Source: Isoetes engelmannii
Lineage: Eukaryota; Streptophyta; Lycopodiopsida; Isoetales; Isoetaceae
Assembly: GCA_011763485.2 (NCBI GenBank)
Contig: JAANSK020278046.1
Location: 1-20,748, forward strand
Direction: 5' to 3'
Length of the DNA: 20,748 nucleotides
Below the pieces are notes generated by a model. That model ran no database searches. It was not told the origin of the DNA and was given only the letters and a program-made list of their open reading frames with translations. Positions 1 through 8,929 of this stretch are shown here, in pieces. Made by a program: the position numbers and the translations under genes. Each line of letters opens with the position of its first letter. Position 1 is the first letter of the stretch.

Positions 1-32
1 AGAGAGGGGGGGGGGAATTTTATTGGTTTGCA

Positions 33-1090
33 AGGCACACACTACCAGATTTGCACATTACAACTAGCATATGGGCCGGATTTCAACAAAGTGGATCCAA
101 CTATGAACTCCCATGCATTTTATGAAATAGTGCAAAACAACATTTGGGTTTTTTTTTTATTTCATACCACAATTTCTTACGCAAATGTAGAATTGATTTA
201 AGGTGCACATAAGATTACAATTGCCCATTTGGCATGTGTCACAAATTCAATGCTTGCAAGATTTGCAGGAAGGTTTTGCTTGAAATTCATTATTTGAAGC
301 TAGAACGTCATTTTTCCCATTTCAAGAATGGCATTGTTTTCATTTTTTTAATTAAATTTCCAATTTGTCGAGTGCTTCATATTCAAAATTTGCTAGTTGG
401 CTATTCAAAGCCTAGAAGTGTAATTAGATACACTATAATTAATTTATTTTTGAAACTAAACTCGCTTGCAGATGGTGAATAGCCAGCTCTGCCTCCTACT
501 GAGTAGCATACGAATACCATTGGGGTTGAGGACATAGAAGCACATGCTGGCCTTGGCTCTCATATGGGAGGCACACAGGTTGCTGACTCACATGACCCAT
601 TGCAGATACCCTCCCAGGTCATGGGGCCACCACATACATGTGTGAGGGCATCACATGGATGTGTGAGACCATCATAGGGCATTAGGCAACAGAAGAGGGT
701 GTTGATCCTGATCTGGGAGGAAGGGTGTACATCTCCAGTGATGGCTTCTGCCAAGCACTGGCAGTTGAGAAGGCTATGTAGTTGATTCTTAGTTAGTTGG
801 TATTGGATAGTTACGTAGATGATTCCTAGTTACTTAGTTGATTCTTAGTTACTTGGTATTGGACAATAATCTAGTAGTTCAATTCTGCACCTCTTATGTC
901 AGAAAAGGTGGGTAGAGATCTAAAAGCTGGTAGATGTATGGATAATTTTAGCTAGAATTCCCATAAATTCCCATTAGATTCAAAGTATGCATGAGAGCCC
1001 ACTTAGCTATAGATTCTATGTTGTGATTGAGCACTAGTGGGAGCAATGGAGTCGTGGAGGTAGGACCTTGCTGAACAAGGCTACTAGGAA
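33..1090. repeat. 1.1-kb dispersed/tandem repeat, copy 1
   Basis: This stretch matches 1151-2262 almost from end to end in the same orientation. Shared blocks include the segments starting at 69 and 1195, 594 and 1775, 760 and 1921, and 870 and 2030. Many point differences and a few indels separate the copies, including about 21 extra bases in copy 1 near 650-670 where a short internal motif is doubled. Copy 1 is preceded by a purine run with 10 or more G (1-15), in the place where copy 2 has an ATAAG microsatellite and tail motif. On the minus strand both copies keep a short open frame ending in the residues GIYGNSS then stop (copy 1 stop near 948). The unit could therefore be the 3' part of a retroelement. 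I do not recognise the family. Confidence 0.8.
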
Positions 1091-1106
1091 CCTTATAGTG
1101 GGTATA

Positions 1107-1152
1107 GAAAATATAAGATAAGATAAGATAACTTTTTTTATCGTCCACGGAG
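1107..1152 (-). mobile_element. Retroposon 3' tail: CCGTGGACG motif plus (TTATC)n
   Basis: On the minus strand this reads CCGTGGACGATAAAAAAAG followed by several TTATC units. Nearly the same arrangement (CCGTGGACGTTAAAAA then a TATC-like repeat) occurs at 7876-7917, and a CCGTGGATGTTAAAA version followed by TTCC repeats sits at 20669-20718. A fixed end motif, then an A-run, then a variable simple repeat is typical of the 3' end of LINEs or SINEs. Here it lies exactly between the two 1.1-kb copies, so copy 2 may be a minus-oriented retroposon inserted beside copy 1. Confidence 0.5.
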
Positions 1153-2262
1153 GCATATATTGCCGGATTTGCACCTTGCAACTTGTTCATATGGGTCAGA
1201 TTTCAACAAAGTGGATCTAACTATGAACTCCCATGCATTTTATGAAATGGTGCAAAACATAAGGGCATTTGGGGTTTTTTTCTATTTCATATTAAGTTGC
1301 CACAATTTCTTTATGCAAAAGTATAATTGTTTTACGGTGCATATAAGATTACAATTGCCCATTTGGCATGTACAATGAACGTTTGGTGCTGAAATCTATA
1401 GGAACAAAATGCAATCATATTTTGCCTCAAAGTCAATGCTTGCAAGATTTGTAGGAAGGTTTTGCTTGAAATTCATTTTTTGGAGCTAGATTATCGTTTT
1501 TCTCATTTCAAGAATGGCATTGTTTTCATTTTTTTATTTAAATTTCCAATTTGTGAGTGCTCCACATTCAAAATTTGCTAGTTGGCTATTCAAAGCCTAG
1601 AAGTGTAATTAGGTACACTATATTATTTTTGAAACTAAACTCGCTTGGAGATGGTGAGCAGCTTTGCCTCCTATTGAGTAGCATACACATACCATAATTG
1701 GGGCTAAGGACATAGAAGTACATGTTGGCCTTGACTCTCATAAATAGGAGGCCCACAGGTTGATGACTCACAATACCCATTGCAGATACCCTCCCATGTC
1801 ATGAGGCCAGCACATGCATGTGTGAGGCCATCACAAGGCATTAGGCACAGGGAGAGGGTGTTGCCCCTGATCTGGGAGGAAGGGTGCACATCTGCAGCGT
1901 TGCCTTCTGCCAGACACTGGCAGCTGAGAAAGCTATGTAGTTCATTCTTAGTTACTTGGTATTGGACAGTTACATAGTTGAATCTTAGTTACTTACTTGA
2001 TTCTTAGTTACTTGCTATTGGACAATAATCTAGTAGTTCAATTCTGCACCTCTTGTGTCGGAAAAGCTGGGTAGAGATCTAAAAGTTGGTAGATGTATGG
2101 ATAATCCTAGCTAGAATTCCCATAAATCCCCATTAGATTCAAACTCTGTACGAGAGCCCATTTAGCTGTAGATTCTACATTGTGATTGAGCACCAGGGGG
2201 AGCAATGGAGTTGTGGAGGTAGGACTTTGCTGAACGATGCTACTCGGATCCTTATAGTGGGC
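1151..2262. repeat. 1.1-kb dispersed/tandem repeat, copy 2
   Basis: Second copy of the unit at 33-1090, in direct orientation and about 1.12 kb downstream. Homology begins at the base after the CCGTGGACG tail motif and fades at about 2262, shortly after a block about a thrice-repeated 'CTTAGTTACTTG' theme (1945-2020). The minus-strand frame seen in copy 1 (ending GIYGNSS stop) is kept here with several amino-acid differences, and its stop lies near 2127. The boundaries are estimates by eye. Confidence 0.8.
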
Positions 2263-2768
2263 TAGACTTATAGTCGGTCATTGTGTGTGGGTCGAGTATA
2301 GTTTGACACCTCCAGTGTTAGGTGTTTCTCTAAATCGGTGTTTGGGGGGTTAAGTCGGGTATGGACGTGTTGTCACGATCCTTTAGCTTCCCACAGATCC
2401 ATTGTGCTCTTGGACATGACTTATCTTGTACCTGCCTCATCAAACCGAGGAGATGTAACTTAGAGTTGTCCCATAGTTGCGATTACCTATTTAAAAGGCT
2501 AGAATCACTGCACAACATGTCTCACCCTATCTGTAAAGTGTGTACATGAGGGGCAGATGGAGTGGAATACCCTAGCCAATGTTTTATGCCAGCCATTGCT
2601 ATGATTCCATCTGTTGCTTTCTAGCCCGTTAGCCAACCCTATATGAGTTTGAATTGGGGTCAAAACCCTTATTTTTGTTGTATTATGAATGATGTATAGT
2701 TATCTTTCGAGTTGATAGATGGGCTACCCTTCGTGGTGGCATATTCTATCTAATATGATAAAGAAATA
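2263..2768. other. Gap without gene; LTR-like character, unproven
   Basis: No credible gene. Some features recall an LTR: a TGTCACGATCC start-like motif at 2371, a TATA-like ATTTAAAAGG at 2489-2498, and a stretch near 2730-2745 ending in GGTGGCA. I could not find matching target-site duplications, a second LTR or an adjacent primer-binding site. This is only a possible solo LTR. Confidence 0.2.
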
Positions 2769-2769
2769 G

Positions 2770-2960
2770 TGTCCGTGAGTCTGTGTAAGTCCTCCTATAT
2801 CAATGGTCGAGAAGGCGCCACGTGGCGCGATCTCGACCGTCCATCTTGATGGGAGATGAAAACCCCTTTGTTTGAAATTCTTTTTTGTTTTGGGAGGGAT
2901 TCGAACCCTAGTGTGTAGCCCCCCAATCCCACCACCCTAACCACTAGACCAAGCAATAGT
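2770..2960 (-). mobile_element. tRNA-derived SINE-like element
   Basis: Read on the minus strand, the head carries a pol III A box, TGGTCTAGTGG (2951-2941), and a B box, GGTTCGAATCC (2907-2897). The distance from the start of A to the end of B is 55 nt, as in a real tRNA. The flanking seven-base segments do not pair as an acceptor stem, so this is not a working tRNA gene; a tRNA-Glu-like SINE head fits better. The body runs on to about 2770 and holds a 34-bp near-perfect palindrome (2805-2838) with a central CACGTG. Exact ends and target-site duplications were not resolved. Confidence 0.6.
2805..2838. repeat. 34-bp palindrome with central G-box
   Basis: Outer arms GGTCGAGA and TCTCGACC are perfect complements. 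The inner 14 bases GCGCCACGTGGCGC are a perfect palindrome. Only the two bases between each arm and the core (AG and GA) fail to pair. The core CCACGTGG is a plant G-box, the binding site of bZIP and bHLH factors. It sits in the body of the SINE-like element, so it may be a structural part of the element's RNA rather than a promoter site. Confidence 0.75.
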
Positions 2961-3017
2961 TTCTTTGAAAAATTGGTGGCTCAAACATAGTTAAGGCTAG
3001 GGCCCAATCAAATGGAC

Positions 3018-3376
3018 TATTCTAGAAAGCTCTAGATGGCTCTAGAATGTCCTAGAATCTTCTAGAATATTCCAGATGCTGATGGATAAGCACCTCAAAT
3101 CTAAAAATAGAAAGTCTTTTTTCAAGACTCACAAAGACTAAAAATAGAATGTTCTAGAGTGTTCTAAATGCTCACAAGTAAGCAGGTTGAGCAGGTGAGT
3201 CTAAAACTAGAAATTTTTTTGAAATTTTGCAAAAAACCAAAATAGAATGTCCAAAAATGTTCTAGAACATTCTACATGCTCATGGGTAAGCACCTCAATC
3301 AAAAGTAGAAAGTTTTTCTGAAAAGTTTTTCTAGATGGATCTAGAATGTTCTAGATGCTAGAAATAGAATGTTCTA
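3018..3376. repeat. Diverged tandem repeat rich in heat-shock-element-like pentamers
   Basis: Two to three degenerate units of roughly 110-130 bp share themes such as ATGCTCATGGGTAAGCACC, AATAGAAAGTTTTTC and GAATGTTCTAGA. Alternating GAA/TTC pentamers recur. There are six in a row at 3044-3073 (one reads TCC instead of TTC), a perfect three-unit set at 3259-3273, and pairs at 3343-3352 and 3366-3375. These meet the nGAAnnTTCn rule for heat-shock elements. No gene starts nearby on either strand, so a regulatory role is not supported by context. Confidence 0.6.
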
Positions 3377-3725
3377 GATAGGTGTATAGGTATGATGGGT
3401 ATAGGTGTATAGGCATGGTATGATAGGTGTATAATATGATAGGTATATAGGTATGATAAGTGTGTAGGTCATAGGTATAGGTATGATAGATGTAGGTGTA
3501 TAGGTGTGATAGGTGTAGGTGTATAGGTATGATAGTTATGATAGGTGTATAGGTATGATAAGTGTGTAGGTGATATGTATAGGTACGACAGGTATAGATG
3601 TATAAATATATAATAGGTGTATAGGTATGATAAGTGTGTAGGTGATAGGTATAGGTGTGATAGATGTAGGTGATATGTATGATAGGTGTATAGGTATAAT
3701 AATTATGTAGGTGATAGGTATGGGC
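3372..3725. repeat. TAGGTR-type degenerate minisatellite
   Basis: About 350 bp built almost entirely from variants of ATAGGTGTATAGGTATGAT, with 5-6-bp sub-units such as TAGGTG and TAGGTA. Long open frames rich in Thr, Tyr, Ile, His and Pro on the minus strand across this interval come from the repeat and are not genes. Confidence 0.85.
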
Positions 3726-3832
3726 ATGCATGTGTCCAAACCGAGGCGAGGCCGCCATAAAACATATATGTTGCATGGAAATTATAGGTATGCATGGATG
3801 GGCATGCATGTGTCCAAATCGAGGTGAGGCCC
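3719..3832. repeat. Direct repeat of about 34 bp, period 79
   Basis: ATGGGCATGCATGTGTCCAA followed by a GAGGCGAGGCC-like block appears at 3720-3753 and again at 3799-3832, with two or three differences. The copies flank an AT-rich spacer. The second copy runs into a short GC-rich stretch (3829-3860) with CCCCGGGC and GGCCGGGGCC. Confidence 0.75.
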
Positions 3833-3839
3833 CGGGCGG

Positions 3840-5240
3840 AGGCCGGGGCCGAGCCGAGGAGTGTAAAAGAATATATGAATTGTTGCTGTGTGCTACTATG
3901 TATGCATGCTTCCGCAATATAGCATGTCCCGGAGGAAGAATGGGCCAATGACACATCCATGTCCGTCGCTCCGACACAGTGATGGGAATCAGGTTGTGAA
4001 TGGTAAATAAATGTGTCCATGAGATATTTTTTAAGAGATATCAAAAGAGACATTTAGTTTGAGAAACTGTATCAAAAGAGAGTTTAAAAAGTTTGAAAGA
4101 TGTCATTGGAAACACCATAAAATATAAACTATGTCAAAACCAACTAAGTGTCGAGTATCTTACATGGCTCCATACATGTACAAATTTGTTCTCGTATGGC
4201 TATTCTACTCTCGTTAAAAATTACATGCGGCAAAATCCTTACACATATCAATACTTTCTTGTCCAAGTAGGGAAACCTACTTGGAGGATCAGAAAGGGTT
4301 TACTTTCTAAAATTAAGGTTGGATTACCTTATTGGATGAATAGAAGAGGAAATATGTGGGAATGCCATGCTTGTTCAAGTGAGGGACGCCTGCTTGATGG
4401 ATCAACATGGGGATTACTCTTGTACGTCCAAGTGCAGAAATCACCTTGGAGGATCAGAGGAGAACATTCTTAGGATGATAAGATTCGAGAAGGGAAGAAC
4501 TAATACACTTTTTAGAAGTTGATCAAAGATCAACATTGAAAAGGAAGGTTGGATGATTTTCTTCCATGTTTATTGATGATCGAGGACTATCAATCGTGGG
4601 AAGGGAAGGATTGTTGTAGTACAAGCACTAGAGACTGGTCCACAATGAAAGTGCTATACAGTTAAGGCAAAGATATACAAATTAATATCCTTAGATGTTG
4701 CCTGGTAATATAAGGGCAACGGATATTAATATTCCAAAAGGAGACACTTAACACCACAAAGTCTATACATTTCTTATTAAAAAGGGTTTGGATGCAAAGA
4801 GCATAAATGAAGCAATAATTATCTAACCTGGCATTTCATTCCCAGATTGAAGCTCGGTAGGTAGGGGTGCCTCCTGTCGTGCCCTAACCTCGGGCGGGAG
4901 CAACCCTCCCATTGAATCGCCATGACACCCCCTTACGGTCATCGCACATGTGGTCCTTAAACGTTCTTGGCATTCCAACTCACGTACAGGCTGTCTCCCA
5001 TGAACGCCATGTTAGTCGTTTAGCGTTGGGGAGGTTGCCCGCCATCGTGCACCTGCGAACCATAAGCGTGTATTCAAAAAGGGGTTGAGCATGCCAATTC
5101 GAAAGGTGAATACAATGCTGGTTGTCTAAATTGGCTCCCAAACCTTGCACTCGACTGCCCGAAGCAAATTCAATTGCCCCAACTCCCACTATGGTTTTTG
5201 ATCAGTACAAATACTTGCTCTAGCCCTTCTGTTTTAGGAA
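3840..5240. other. Gene-free stretch with small repeats
   Basis: No gene recognised. A 126-codon plus-strand frame at 4093-4473 has no recognisable domain. It contains a 32-bp imperfect repeat (4261-4292 and 4426-4457) that reads VQVGKPTWRIR and VQVQKSPWRIR in the same frame. The first copy also forms a 9-bp hairpin with a GAAA loop (4263-4284). 4518-4534 is a 7-bp stem with an AAA loop. 4850-5190 is more GC-rich than its surroundings but shows no gene. Confidence 0.5.
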
Positions 5241-5274
5241 ATAATGCCTATAGGCATTTCAGAGCACAGTAGCA

Positions 5275-5310
5275 GACATGGTTGTGACGAGAGACATGGT
5301 TATGACGAGA
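5275..5310. repeat. 18-bp tandem duplication
   Basis: GACATGGTTGTGACGAGA is followed directly by the same 18 bases with one G-to-A change. A perfect 16-bp palindrome lies just upstream at 5243-5258 (AATGCCTATAGGCATT). Confidence 0.85.
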
Positions 5311-5393
5311 GCATAAGGACAAAAAAAAGAAGGGGAAAACACAAAATTTATACATTTTTTTCCCACCAAAGCGAGACTATCTAGTTCAAAATT

Positions 5394-5459
5394 TGTGGAA
5401 AAGTCATGTCACAAGACTAGCAAAATGTGGAAAAGTCATGTCACAAGACTAGCAAAATG
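5394..5459. repeat. Exact 32-bp tandem duplication
   Basis: The 32 bases 5394-5425 are repeated without change at 5426-5457, and identity runs on for two more bases. Perfect identity in otherwise decayed sequence points to a recent slippage or repair event (an assembly artefact is less likely but possible). Confidence 0.9.
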
Positions 5460-6030
5460 ATATAAAATACAACTTCCCCAAAATCTTTATGGCTTTGTGG
5501 CAATTTTCTCAAACTACAATGGTGGCCTTTTGGTAATTTTGTAAAACCAAATAGCTTTTTGATATTTCCCAAAGTTTATTGGTAATTTTGTTAGTTCATT
5601 CATTAGTTTATTTCACTTGATAAAAGGGCAAAGCACAATCATAGAATTGAATTCATTAAATTGATATACACTAATATAAATATCTTGCTTCAATGCACCA
5701 CACTTATATATATAACGAATTGAAGCTCCTCCCAACATTAACCATTTTTAATCGAGCATGTGCGCGCACATATTTAGGTTATATGTATTTGTGATATAAT
5801 TTTTACATGCGTAGGATAGGCTGCAGTTGCTATGCCTTCACTCCACGCTCCAGTTTTGCTCCAGAGAAAACCTGGTTCCAGTTCAACGCATGCCTTCGCT
5901 TCTGGAAGGAAGGGCAAATTAATATTCTTGTATATTGGCTACCTCCACACCTAGCCGTGGTCAACACTAATCTAAAACGGCCACAAATCTGTGTATGTTT
6001 CTTCTTGTGGTTTGGGGTGCCACATGAGGG
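5460..6030. other. AT-rich gap without recognisable gene
   Basis: AT-rich sequence with phased A/T runs. Frames at 5807-6061 (plus) and 5830-6033 (minus) overlap each other on opposite strands. Neither shows a domain or splice context, so I treat both as chance frames. Confidence 0.5.
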
Positions 6031-6272
6031 CAAGCATCCTCTCGAAAGGGGAAAAATGTGATGGACATATTAGGGTATGGGATAAAAAAAAACTGGATAG
6101 GTTAGAGCCTAATAATGATCCACCCTTGGCTTGTTAGTTGGCACTACAAGCATCCTCTAGGAGGGGGAGAAGAAATGTTATGAACATAGTAGGCATGAGA
6201 TAAAAAACTTGGATAAGGGCCCAATAAGGATCCACCCTTTTGGTTTGTTGGTTGGCACTAGAGGGCTAGTGC
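6031..6272 (+). mobile_element. Fold-back element, two left arms in tandem
   Basis: Two direct copies with a period of 116 bp start at 6031 and 6147 with CAAGCATCCTCT. Each runs through GGGATAAAAA- or GAGATAAAAA-like sequence to CCACCCTT and TTGGCACTA. The second copy (from about 6175 to 6272) has an inverted partner at 6768-6869. Its inner end is a 7-bp hairpin, GCACTAG-AGGG-CTAGTGC (6255-6272). This is the layout of a decayed fold-back or MITE-like DNA element. No transposase is visible and target-site duplications were not found. Confidence 0.6.
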
Positions 6273-6556
6273 GTATCGAAAGGATGCATGAAAGAACAAA
6301 GCAGGTTTGGGCACTGCTGTATGTTGGATAAGAGCAGAAGGTAATTCCTTTCTGAGCTCTTGTTTTGCAGAATTGGAAAGGGAAGGTACCTTGTAAACTG
6401 GTTGCACAAGACTAAATAAAGAGAAGTGTGTTAGAGCTTAGGTATTGCTTTTTCTAGAATTCATATCCAGAACTTTCAACAAAAATAAAACTCTACGTGA
6501 AAATCAGACCAAATTGTTGAACGAATTTATGGACACCCAAGGACACTACGATATGT

Positions 6557-6632
6557 GAAATGGGAACATGGAGTGGATTTTGGGCTGGCAGTTGGCCCTG
6601 CCTACCCGGAATCCACGACTTGTTCCCATTCC
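6557..6632. repeat. 27-bp imperfect inverted repeat (hairpin)
   Basis: 6557-6583 and 6606-6632 are complementary at about 21 of 27 positions, separated by a 22-nt GC-rich loop that itself contains GGGC and GCCC. It lies in the middle of the interval bounded by the fold-back arms. A small nested MITE or a miRNA-like foldback are both possible, and nothing in the sequence decides between them. Confidence 0.65.
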
Positions 6633-6767
6633 ACTATGTCAACGAAAGCTACGGCGCTAAATCGAGGATTAGGTATCAGCTAGTAGGAAGAGGGGTTGTA
6701 TAAGAGACTCTACCCTAGAGGGAATTATAAATGGTACCAAAAAAAATGAAGATATTAGAAACCGATT

Positions 6768-6869
6768 GCACTAGCCCTCTAGTGCCAACCAATAAGCATA
6801 CGTGGTAGATCCTTATTGGGCCATAACATTTCCAAGGTTTTTATCCCATGCCATGATATGTTCATAACA
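6768..6869 (-). mobile_element. Fold-back element, inverted right arm
   Basis: The reverse complement of this interval matches 6175-6272. Shared blocks include GTTATGAACATA, GGGATAAAAA-like sequence, CCCAATAAGGATC and TTGGTTGGCACTAGAGGG. The inner hairpin is preserved as GCACTAG-CCCT-CTAGTGC (6768-6785). About 495 bp lie between the arms, with no coding potential that I recognise. Confidence 0.7.
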
Positions 6870-6921
6870 CACAATATGAATGTTTATCTAGGAATAACCA
6901 CTTGGCTATTTAACCAAATAA

Positions 6922-7710
6922 CTACAAGCTAGATAAGAAAAGTTTCATGTGCATGAGACACCCATTTCTCCTGTTCAAAAATGCTGCTAAATATTGTCGT
7001 ATCTTGATTTTCAGAGACGGCCACGAAATGGCTGGAACATTGTATTCTTGATAAAGAGACATTTTTCTCCGTCTCTTCCGCATGAGCCATAACATCCATC
7101 CTTTACACAAAGTTTAAAACAATTTTCTTATTAGATTGACATGGTGCTGAATATAGACCTAACAAAATCTCCTTCTATGACAATGATGTTTGTAATATAT
7201 CCCTCAATTTATTCCAAACTGTCTGAATTTCCCTACACTAGATGAAACAGTGCTCAATCGTCTCCTCCGCTTGGCCACACAGTAAACAAATTAATGAAAA
7301 CTGCACCTGAATTTGCTAACCACAGTGTTAGCACCTAACGACTCTAAACAAACTCTGCCATAACATTGTAGATACTTTTGGTAGCAAGTGTTGACCTTTC
7401 CAGACCCGTTTGAAAGATATACCCATTGCAAGGAGAGAGGTATAATATCCCTAATATCCCTTCGCTGTAATATCCTATACGCCTTTGAAACAAAATGCTT
7501 TCTATCAAAATTCTTACGTGGTAAGCAGAAACCGCCAACTTGAAGGCAAGCGAACAAAGGTATATGAGCAATAACCAAATCCTAAACCATGTTGTCCCTT
7601 GCTTTTACATTTAACTCCCTTCGGAATGACTCTCAAGAGCGTTATACTCCTCAAAAGTACCAATCCCCAATACAAGAAATCGCTGCTGCATTCCTTGAAG
7701 TCTTTCATCT
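6922..7710 (-). pseudogene. LINE reverse-transcriptase ORF remnant with zf-RVT domain
   Basis: The minus strand preserves the C-terminal hallmark of plant L1-type LINE ORF2, the zinc-binding zf-RVT module. Around 7290-7234 it reads ICLLCGQAEETIEHCFI, with the CxxC and HC ligands in place, followed by a stop. Upstream pieces in other frames fit the connector region of such proteins: VIAHIPLFACLQVGGF near 7570, a STLATKSIYN-like segment near 7390, and SLGANTVVSKFRC near 7330. Downstream the frame is broken by stops at 7232, about 7170 and about 7110. Several frameshifts and stops show it is dead. The catalytic palm domain (YxDD) is not in this interval, so the copy is 5'-truncated or scrambled. 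Confidence 0.65.
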
Positions 7711-7875
7711 ACAACCAAGAATAATGGTAGACTTCCTCTACTCGTTTCCACCTGCAGCACCATAAAGGTATGGAGACTGAAGTGCACTTCTTAGTATCCA
7801 AATGCCAATGGCCTTTCACTGTCTCATGCTTTCAATAATCCTTTAAGAAATGGTGAGGCACCCCCAAAAGGGGTA

Positions 7876-8640
7876 AGTTTATAAATAAGATAGAATAAGA
7901 ATTTTTAACGTCCACGGGAACCCAATTGGGTTGGGACCAAGTATATGGAATGGCGGCATAAGCCCGAACTGGAACTCGAGGACAAAGCCCCATCACAAGA
8001 ACAGAAATAAACATTATAAATAGAACCAAAGAAGAGTTGGACTATACACCAATTGCCCATGGATCAAAAAGCTACTGATCCCTCATGATAGCCTGTCATC
8101 CTTTGTACACTGCCCACTTCCGTTGCAGGCGAGCTCCGCATACATGACAGAGTTCCTCTTTCCATCTACAGAGTTGTGCTAGGGTGAGATCCTCTTGGAT
8201 GGAAAAGGTGTTTCTATCAGGTGGTTGCCATGCCTCAGAATATGCAGGCCAGTAGCATCTCTAAACCGAACTAGGAGGTGACGGGGGCGGTCAGGACGTG
8301 CTCCAACTCGACTAGTCGAGATGATGCCATCTGCCTGGATCCACATAGTCTGTGTGAAAAAGTGCTCCATTTCTTCCTTAGCTGAGCAGTCATCCGCCTC
8401 CGTAATACGAACAATTCGCAGGTTCAACCTAGGTTGTCCTCCGGTGAGCTCCATGTTTCTCATCCTCTGGTGAGCTCCCTGTCTCAGGACCTAGTGTGTG
8501 CCGTTTGCTGTCCAATATATTGCAAGTCCTCAGTGTCTATGTGGACATCTACTCTGTCTACGTGGTCCAAAACAATGGCTGTTCTGATCCTCTCCCCTGA
8601 GGGCAATACTTCGTATGTGGCAGCAACTCCCACTCGGACG
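7876..8640 (-). mobile_element. Non-LTR element with L1-ORF1-like segment and conserved 3' tail
   Basis: A minus-strand frame (stop near 8179, open back to 8488, Met at 8463) includes LNLRIVRITEADD, then after a spacer SRVGARPDRPRHLLVRF. That order (NLR-hydrophobic, E-rich helix, RVG, then RPR plus a hydrophobic VRF strand) is the signature of the RNA-recognition domain of L1-type ORF1 proteins. More coding-like sequence in another frame lies upstream (8505-8640). The 3' end is CCGTGGACGTTAAAAA (about 7912-7896), preceded by a small inverted repeat AACCC-AATT-GGGTT and followed by a TATCTTAT-like repeat. No ORF2 sequence lies between the ORF1-like part and the tail, so this could be an internal deletion or an ORF1-only derivative. 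Confidence 0.5.
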
Positions 8641-8929
8641 TCTGCACTAAAGCCTCACTGGTTTTGACACATTGACCAACATATTCTTACTGTATCAATT
8701 GTGTCCATTCCTCAATAGACACAGTCAACGATGTGGTCGCCATCCCTCCCCCGGAATGAATAGCTCACATCTGGTCCTGCAGCGACGACGGGAAACACTG
8801 GACTTGCAGGTCCACGGAAGCCAAGAGGCCACTGCGGCCCAAAAAGGAGCGAAAGTTTTAGTGGCCCCGGCGGGCCATTTGGCCCCGAATTACCTATTTT
8901 GAGAAAATATTCTGGGCGGCCTGAGTAGG

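Noticed and set aside
2888-2960. A functional tRNA gene on the minus strand
   Set aside because: A and B boxes are present and well spaced, but the acceptor stem does not pair and the T-stem is imperfect; a SINE head explains it better.
3351-4053. Long minus-strand frames of up to 208 codons, rich in Tyr, Thr, Ile, His and Pro
   Set aside because: They lie over the TAGGTR minisatellite; the repeat lacks stop codons in those frames by composition, and all share one pattern.
4093-4473. 126-codon plus-strand ORF as a real gene
   Set aside because: No recognisable domain or splice context was found; the internal VQV..WRIR repeat comes from a 32-bp DNA repeat.
5394-5459. CRISPR-like or iterated regulatory repeat
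   Set aside because: There are only two copies with no spacer, and the genome is a plant's; it is a plain tandem duplication.
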